DNA from: Elephas maximus indicus
Lineage: Eukaryota; Chordata; Mammalia; Proboscidea; Elephantidae
DNA: 64,000 bases
Assembly (NCBI RefSeq): GCF_024166365.1
Contig: NC_064820.1
Span: 145,100,001-145,164,000 of the forward strand
Direction of reading: 5' to 3'
Below the pieces are notes generated by a model, which saw nothing but the letters and a program-made list of their open reading frames with translations, ran no database searches and was not told where the DNA came from. Below are positions 58,747 to 64,000 of the stretch, piece by piece (within the stretch, counting starts at the first letter, position 1; every line of letters starts with the position of its first letter). A program made the position numbers and the translations under genes.

Positions 58747-60940
58747 TACTCACTAATTAGATAGTAGATAAGAACTACTTTAGGTGAAGGGAAAGACAGC
58801 ACACAATACAGGGGAGGTCAGCACAATTGGACTAAACCAAAAGCAAAGAAGTTTCCTGAATAAACTGAATGCTTTGAAGGCCAGCGTAGCAGGGGCAGGG
58901 GTCTGGGGACCATGGTTTCAGGGGACATCTAAGTCAATTGGCATAATAAAATCTATTAAGAAAACATTCTGCATCCCACTTTGAAGAGTGGCGTCTGGGG
59001 TCTTAAACGCTAGCAAGCAGCCATCTAAGAGGCATCAATTGGTCTCAACCCACCTGGATCAAAGGAGTATGAAGAACACCAAGGAAACAAGGTGATTATG
59101 AGCCCAAGAGACAGAAACGGGCACATGAACCAGGGACTACATCATCCTGAGACCAGAAGAACTAGATGGTCCCCACCTACAACTGATGACTGCCCTGACA
59201 GGGAACACAACAGAGAAACCCTGAGGAAGCAGGAGAGCAGGGGGATGCAGACCCCAAATTCTCATAAGACCAGACTTAAAGGTCTGACTGGGACTGTAAG
59301 GACCCCAGTGGTCATGGCCCCCAGACCTTCTGTTGGCCCAGTACAGGAACCATTCCTGAAGCCAACTCTTCAGACATGGATTGGACTGAACAATGGGCTG
59401 GAGAGGGATGCTGGTGAGGAGTAAGCTTCTTGAATCAGGTGGACACTTGAGACTATGTTGGCATCTCCTGCCTGGAGGGTGAGTGAGATGGTGGAGGGGG
59501 TTAGAAGCTGGCAAAAAGGACATGAAAAGAGAGAGTAGAGGGAGAGAGCGGGCTGTCTCATTAGGGGGAGAGTAACTGAGAGTGTGTTTTTTTTTTTCTA
59601 GTAGTGTGTAGCAAGGTGTATATGGATTTTTGTGTGAGAGACTGACTTGATTTGTAAACTTTCACTTAAAGCACAACAAAAGTTATTTAAAAAAAATTTT
59701 GCTGAAGATAATTAAAAAATGGTTGCAGCATTTTTTAATTGGCAGAGAGCTGCCAGAAATTCAAGCCAGATTCAGAAGAGGACGTGGAACAAGGGGATGT
59801 CATTGCTGATGTCAGTGGATCTTGGCTGGAAGCAGAGAATACCAGAAAGATGTTTACCTGTGTTTTATTGATTATGCAAAGGCATTTGACTATGTGGAGT
59901 ATAACAGATTATGGATAACATTATGAAGAATGAGAATTCTAGAATACTTAATTGTGCTCATGAGGAACCTGTGATAGACAAAGAGGTAGTCGATTGAACA
60001 GAACAAGGGAATACTGCATGTTTTAAAATTAGAAAAGCTGTGCATCAGGGTTATATCCTTTCACCATACTTGTCCATTCTATAAAATGAACAAATAATCT
60101 GAGAATTTGGATTATATGAAGAAAAACGAGGCATCAGGATTGGAGGAAGACTCATTTACAATCTGCATTACGCAGATGACACAGTCTTCTTGCTGAAAGT
60201 GAAGAGGACTTGAAGTACTTACTGATGAGGATCAAAGACTATAGCCTTCAGTATGGACTACACCGCAACCTAAAGAAAACAAAAATCCTCACAACTGGAC
60301 CGATAAGCAACATCATGATCAATGGAGAAATAATTGAAGTTGTCAAGGATTTCATTTTACTTGGACTCACAAACAATGCCTGTGGAAGCAGCAGTCAAGA
60401 AATCAAACAACATATTGGATTGGGCAAATCTGCTGCAAAAGACCTCTTTAAAGTGTTAAAAAGCAAAGATGTTATCTTGAGGACCAAGGTGCTTCTGACC
60501 CAAGCCCATGGTATTTTCAATCACCTCATATGCATGCAAAGGATGGGTAATGATTAAGGAAGACCACAGAAGACTTGATGCATTTGAATTGTGATGTTTA
60601 TGAAGTATTTGAATATACAGTGGACTGCCAGAAGAGCAAACAAATCTGTCTTGGAAGAAGTACAGCCAGAATGCTCCATAGAAGTGAGGATGGCAAGACT
60701 TCGCTTCACTTGCTTTGGACATGTTATCAGGAGGGACCAATCCCTGGAGAAGGACATCATGCTTAGTAAAGTAGAGGTTCAGCAAAAAAGAGGAAGACCT
60801 TTAACTAGATGGGTTGAGACAGTGGCTTCGACAGTGGGTTCATATGTAGCAATGATATCGAGGGTGGTGCAAGACCAGGCAGTGTTTTGTTCTGCTGTAC
60901 TATAAGTCAGAACCAATTCAATGGCACCTAATAACAACAG

Positions 60941-61075
60941 AATGTGAATAATATGTACACTTAAATCACAGGGTTTTTTTTTTTTTTTTTTTATGATCAA
61001 ATAAACTAATATATGTAAATTTCTCACAACATAATTTGGCTCATAGAAAGTGCAATATAAGTGTTAGCTGTCATT
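60941..61075 (+). mobile_element. MIR SINE, 3' part
   Basis: 'aatgtgaataatatgtacac' corresponds to the centre of MIR, 'gatcaaataaactaatatat' to the next section and 'tcatagaaagtgcaatataa' followed by 'gtgttagctgtcattg' to its end. A T-run (about 60973-60992) interrupts it. Confidence 0.65.
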
Positions 61076-61373
61076 GTTTTATAGTCTTTTTTGCATCTTG
61101 CTCTCCTCCATTACCCCCATCCTCCACTTAACAGTATGTCCTGGAGAACGTTCTCCACTGTATTGGCACAAACTATTTCCTAACAATGCAGTTTTCATTG
61201 TATAGGTGTAGTGTGGGCCATTTAGCCATTCATGTATTGATGGGCAGATGATTATGGTAGATTGTTCTAGCCTTTGACTGACACAGACACTGGCCTCTAA
61301 CTACAGGGTACCTTCAAATTCTACCCTGGGGAGTCTTCTTGCTCTATACTACTTTCCTAGGAGATCTCATTCT
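61076..61373. other. unassigned, possibly very old L1
   Basis: 'ttcatgtattgatgggcaga' weakly recalls the end of old L1 ORF2 read antisense. No gene. Confidence 0.3.
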
Positions 61374-61387
61374 TTCCTTTAGATTTA

Positions 61388-62744
61388 TTAAAAAAAAATT
61401 TTTAATTTTATTGTGTTTTAGGTGAAAGTTTACAGCTCAAGTTAATTTCTCATTCAAAAATTTATATATATATATATATATATTGTTTTGTTACACTGTT
61501 CACAATCCCCACGATGCGACAGCATGCTCCTCCTTTCCATCCCAGGTTCCCTGTGTCCATTCTTCCAGTGCCTGTCCCTTCCTGCTTTCTTGTCTTGCAT
61601 TTGGATAGGAGTTGCCCATTTGATCTTGTATATTTGATTGAACTAAGAAGCATGTTCCTTGTGTGTGTTATTTTTTTGTTTTATATGCCCATCTAATCTT
61701 TGTCTTAGAAGTGGGCTTCAGAAATGTTTTCAGTTCTGGGTTAGCAGAGTGTCCGGGAGCCATAGTCACGGGGTTCCTCCAGTCTGTGTCAGATCAGTAA
61801 GTCTGGTCTTTTTTCATGAATTTGAATTCTGTTCTACATTTTTCTCCCACTCTGTCGTGATTCCTGTCATACAGCAGTTTTTGATGGTAGCTGGGCACTA
61901 TCTGGTTCTTATTCTCTCATGCTGGTAGAGTCTCTGGTTCATGTGGTCCTTTAGTCCTTTGGGCTAATGTTTTCCTTATGTCTTTAGTTTTGTTTATTCT
62001 CTTTTGCTCCAGATGGGATGGAACCAATAGATTCATGTTAGATGGCAGCTCACAAGCTTTTAAGATTCCAGACGCTACCCACCAAAGTGAAATGTAGAAC
62101 ATTTTCTTTATGAACTATGTTATGCCAATTGACCTAGATGTTCCCCAAGACTATGGTCCCAGGCCCCAGCCCCAGCAAATCCATCTGTCAAATTGTTTGG
62201 TGTGTCTAGGAAATGTCTGTGCTTTTGCTTTGGTCCAGTTGTGCTGACTTCTCCTGTACTGTGTGTTGTGCTTCTGTTCACTGAAGTTGACCCTTGTCTA
62301 CTGTCTAGTTAGTGATTTCCCCTCCCCTTACCCTATCCTCATAGCGGTCAAAGAATGTTTTTTGCTGTGTATAAACCTTTTCTTGAGTTCTTATAATGGT
62401 CTCATACAATATTCGTCTTTTTGTGACTAACTTATTTCACTCAGTATAATGCCCTCCAGATTCATCTATGTTGTGAGATGTTGTGCGGATTCGTCATTGT
62501 TCTTTATCGTTGCATAGTATTCCATTGTGTGTATGTACCATTTGTTTAATCATTCATCTGCTGATTGGAACTCAGGTTGTTTCCATCTTTTTACTATTGT
62601 GAATAGTGCTGCAATGAACATATGTGCGTGTATGTCTACTCATGTGACTGCTCTTATTTCTCTGGGGTGTATTTCTAGGAGTGGGGTTGCTGGATCGTAT
62701 GGTATTTCTATTTCTAGCTTTTTAAGGAAGTTCCATGTCACTTT
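61388..62744 (-). mobile_element. L1-E: 5'-truncated L1 3' end
   Basis: Antisense L1: 3' UTR ('gtgaaagtttacagctcaag', 'ccagacgctacccaccaaag', 'ttatgccaattgacctagat') followed by the end of ORF2 to about 'gctttttaaggaagttcc'. Flanks 'ttcctttagattta' (61374-61387) and 'ttcctatagattta' (62745-62758) are a 14-bp duplication with one mismatch. A (TA)n run lies at 61463-61482. Confidence 0.82.
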
Positions 62745-62758
62745 TTCCTATAGATTTA

Positions 62759-64000
62759 AATGCCATTTTTATGTAAATGACTCCTCAAGTTACGCCCTCA
62801 ACCCAGATAGGTCTTTACACTAACCTCCAGACTTGCATGGTGAAATGCCTCCTTGATTTGTGTACTTTGTTATCTCCAGACATCTCAGATTTAACTTGTC
62901 CAACACGGATACTCCTATTTTCATCATCTCAGCACGGTGTCATCACTTAGTTGCTAAAGCCAGAAACCCTTTTCCCTCAAGTCTCATTTGTGTATCAGAA
63001 GCTCTGTGGAGCACATCTTCAACATTTGGTGCTTCTTTCCTTCTCCACTGCCACCACAGTCACCTGTGTTACTGGGCCCTACCCCCAAAGCAACATGACC
63101 CTTCTTCAAGAAATTCCTCTCTTTTCCATCCGCCTCACGTAGCAGTCTTCAGGACATGTTTGGAAAAAGGACAAATGTCATCTGGTAATGTTTTAATATT
63201 ATGGGGATGGAGAAATGGATTGATTGCTTGTCCTTCTTTAAAAACAACACAATGAGCTGCATCTGGGGTATTTTTCGGTCATTTTGGGAGAGTCTCTCTA
63301 CCCTAAATGTATAAAAAAAAAAAGCCTCAGGAAAAGAGGCTGGCTTTTGGAGCACTTGGTGAGGCAAATAATTTAGCTGCATCTTCTCCTTCCCATCTCT
63401 TCTTAAATTTTAGATATAGAAGAGATTGTTAAGGTGTAATTTTCAGTGGACGTTTTTTTGGGGGTTGTAATCTTCAAGGAGACTCCTCTCTGGGTGGACA
63501 GATCCTAGAAGATGGGGGAAGACAGGTGATTATGACTTATTTGGCCCTGCAGGTGGCAGTGTAAACCAAAAGCCCCCTCCTTACCCCTGTACAACTTGAA
63601 AGCTCCCAATAGTTCAGCAATTTGAAATGATTATTATCATATTGATCTCTTTGGTTTAGTTAACACTAAATGCTTAACATTGCCTTGACAGGGCTGGTGT
63701 TTGCTTGAATTTGCTTGAATTGGCCCTATAGAACCCACCACCAGGAACATACAGCCCCATTGTGTTACTAGCTACAGGAGATGCACGCATGTTTCTGACA
63801 CTCAGGAATATACCAAACTTTGGGCTACCAACCCTCCCCGGTTTTACCTCACTGTCTGGAAGCCCTGGCTTAGCCATTCAATGTGTTCCCATATCCTGGG
63901 GTCTTTGCATTCTGTCCTTGAATCCCAACACAGTGAATAACATAATTGAGTGAAATGAATCTCTGTGGTGGAATTTCAGGCATTGTGTCATGGCAGCTGT
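62759..64000. other. unassigned sequence
   Basis: No gene, repeat or regulatory pattern that I can support. A 131-codon frame near 62.86-63.26 kb has no recognisable domain or coding character. Confidence 0.35.

Larger units (their letters stand above)
55561..59692 (+). mobile_element. L1-D: 5'-truncated L1 inserted in the RTE
   Basis: Flanked by a perfect 16-bp duplication of RTE sequence, 'aaaattttgctgaaga' (55545-55560 and 59693-59708). Begins in ORF2 at the position of residue ~243 of L1-C and runs to the L1 3' end ('cacttaaagcacaacaaaag'). It lacks the canonical AATAAA at the end and carries an extra 'ttttttttttttctagtag' block at about 59587 in the 3' UTR. Confidence 0.93.
55158..60939 (+). 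mobile_element. RTE-clade LINE split by L1-D
   Basis: Left part 55158-55560 ('caggaggtagcatatgatca', 'gccaagcctccaggaattgt'), right part 59693-60939. The joined order equals that of the antisense copies at 0.9-2.1 and 31.2-32.6 kb. The right part retains motif A ('ttgattatgcaaaggcattt' near 59862) and a readable YADDT box at 60169-60183, and ends with 'caatggcacctaataacaac'. Stops and frameshifts are present. It contains more 5' RTE sequence than any other copy here. Confidence 0.88.

Noticed and set aside
61463..61482. (TA)n as a separate element or regulatory site
   Set aside because: A simple repeat within the L1-E 3' UTR.
62860..63255. 131-codon plus-strand frame
   Set aside because: Weak start, no domain, no splice or promoter context, and overlapping frames of similar length; likely chance.

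Overview
This window is placental-mammal nuclear DNA made mostly of interspersed repeats. I see no host protein-coding gene, exon chain, tRNA, rRNA or CRISPR array. The repeats point to Afrotheria, most likely a paenungulate such as an elephant. Both signature families are here: a tRNA-derived AfroSINE in about ten copies, and an RTE-clade LINE ending in 'gacggcacctaacaacaac'-type tails. A young L1 lineage and eutherian-wide relics (MIR, L2, MLT1, L1M-like) are also present. Family names come from recognising sequence features, not from a database search.

Layout: 1-2.1 kb holds unique sequence, an old unassigned repeat and an antisense RTE. 2.6-10.5 kb is an ancient L1 3' end split by a decayed afrotherian L1, which itself holds a solo LTR and several AfroSINEs. 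10.5-11.6 kb is an AfroSINE and an L2. 11.7-16.1 kb is an L1 with a complete 5' UTR but a large internal deletion (L1-A). 16-31 kb is relatively repeat-poor; it holds a processed RPS27A retropseudogene, L1 relics, SINEs, a short RTE copy with clean target-site duplications (TSDs) and old unassigned repeats. 31-36.5 kb has an RTE, an L1 3' fragment, SINEs and an L2. 36.7-43.8 kb is a full-length but broken L1 (L1-B). 44.4 kb is an MLT1-type LTR. 47.0-54.4 kb is a full-length L1 with both ORFs open (L1-C). 55.0-61.1 kb is a three-level nest: a MIR split by an RTE, which is split by a 5'-truncated L1 (L1-D). 61.4-62.7 kb is a short L1 3' fragment (L1-E). The last 1.2 kb is featureless.

The only intact protein-coding capacity is the L1-C pair: a 338-aa ORF1 RNA-binding protein and a 1271-aa ORF2 endonuclease/reverse transcriptase with all expected catalytic residues. 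Together with a 15-bp TSD and a near-pure poly(A) tail, this makes L1-C a candidate active element. Two features of this L1 lineage deserve attention. First, the roughly 455-nt spacer between ORF1 and ORF2 ends in a 34-codon ORF whose stop overlaps the ORF2 start codon (ATGA), in two independent copies. Second, the 5' UTRs of the two younger elements carry tandem monomers and an antisense ORF starting at a homologous ATG, reminiscent in position of primate L1 ORF0.
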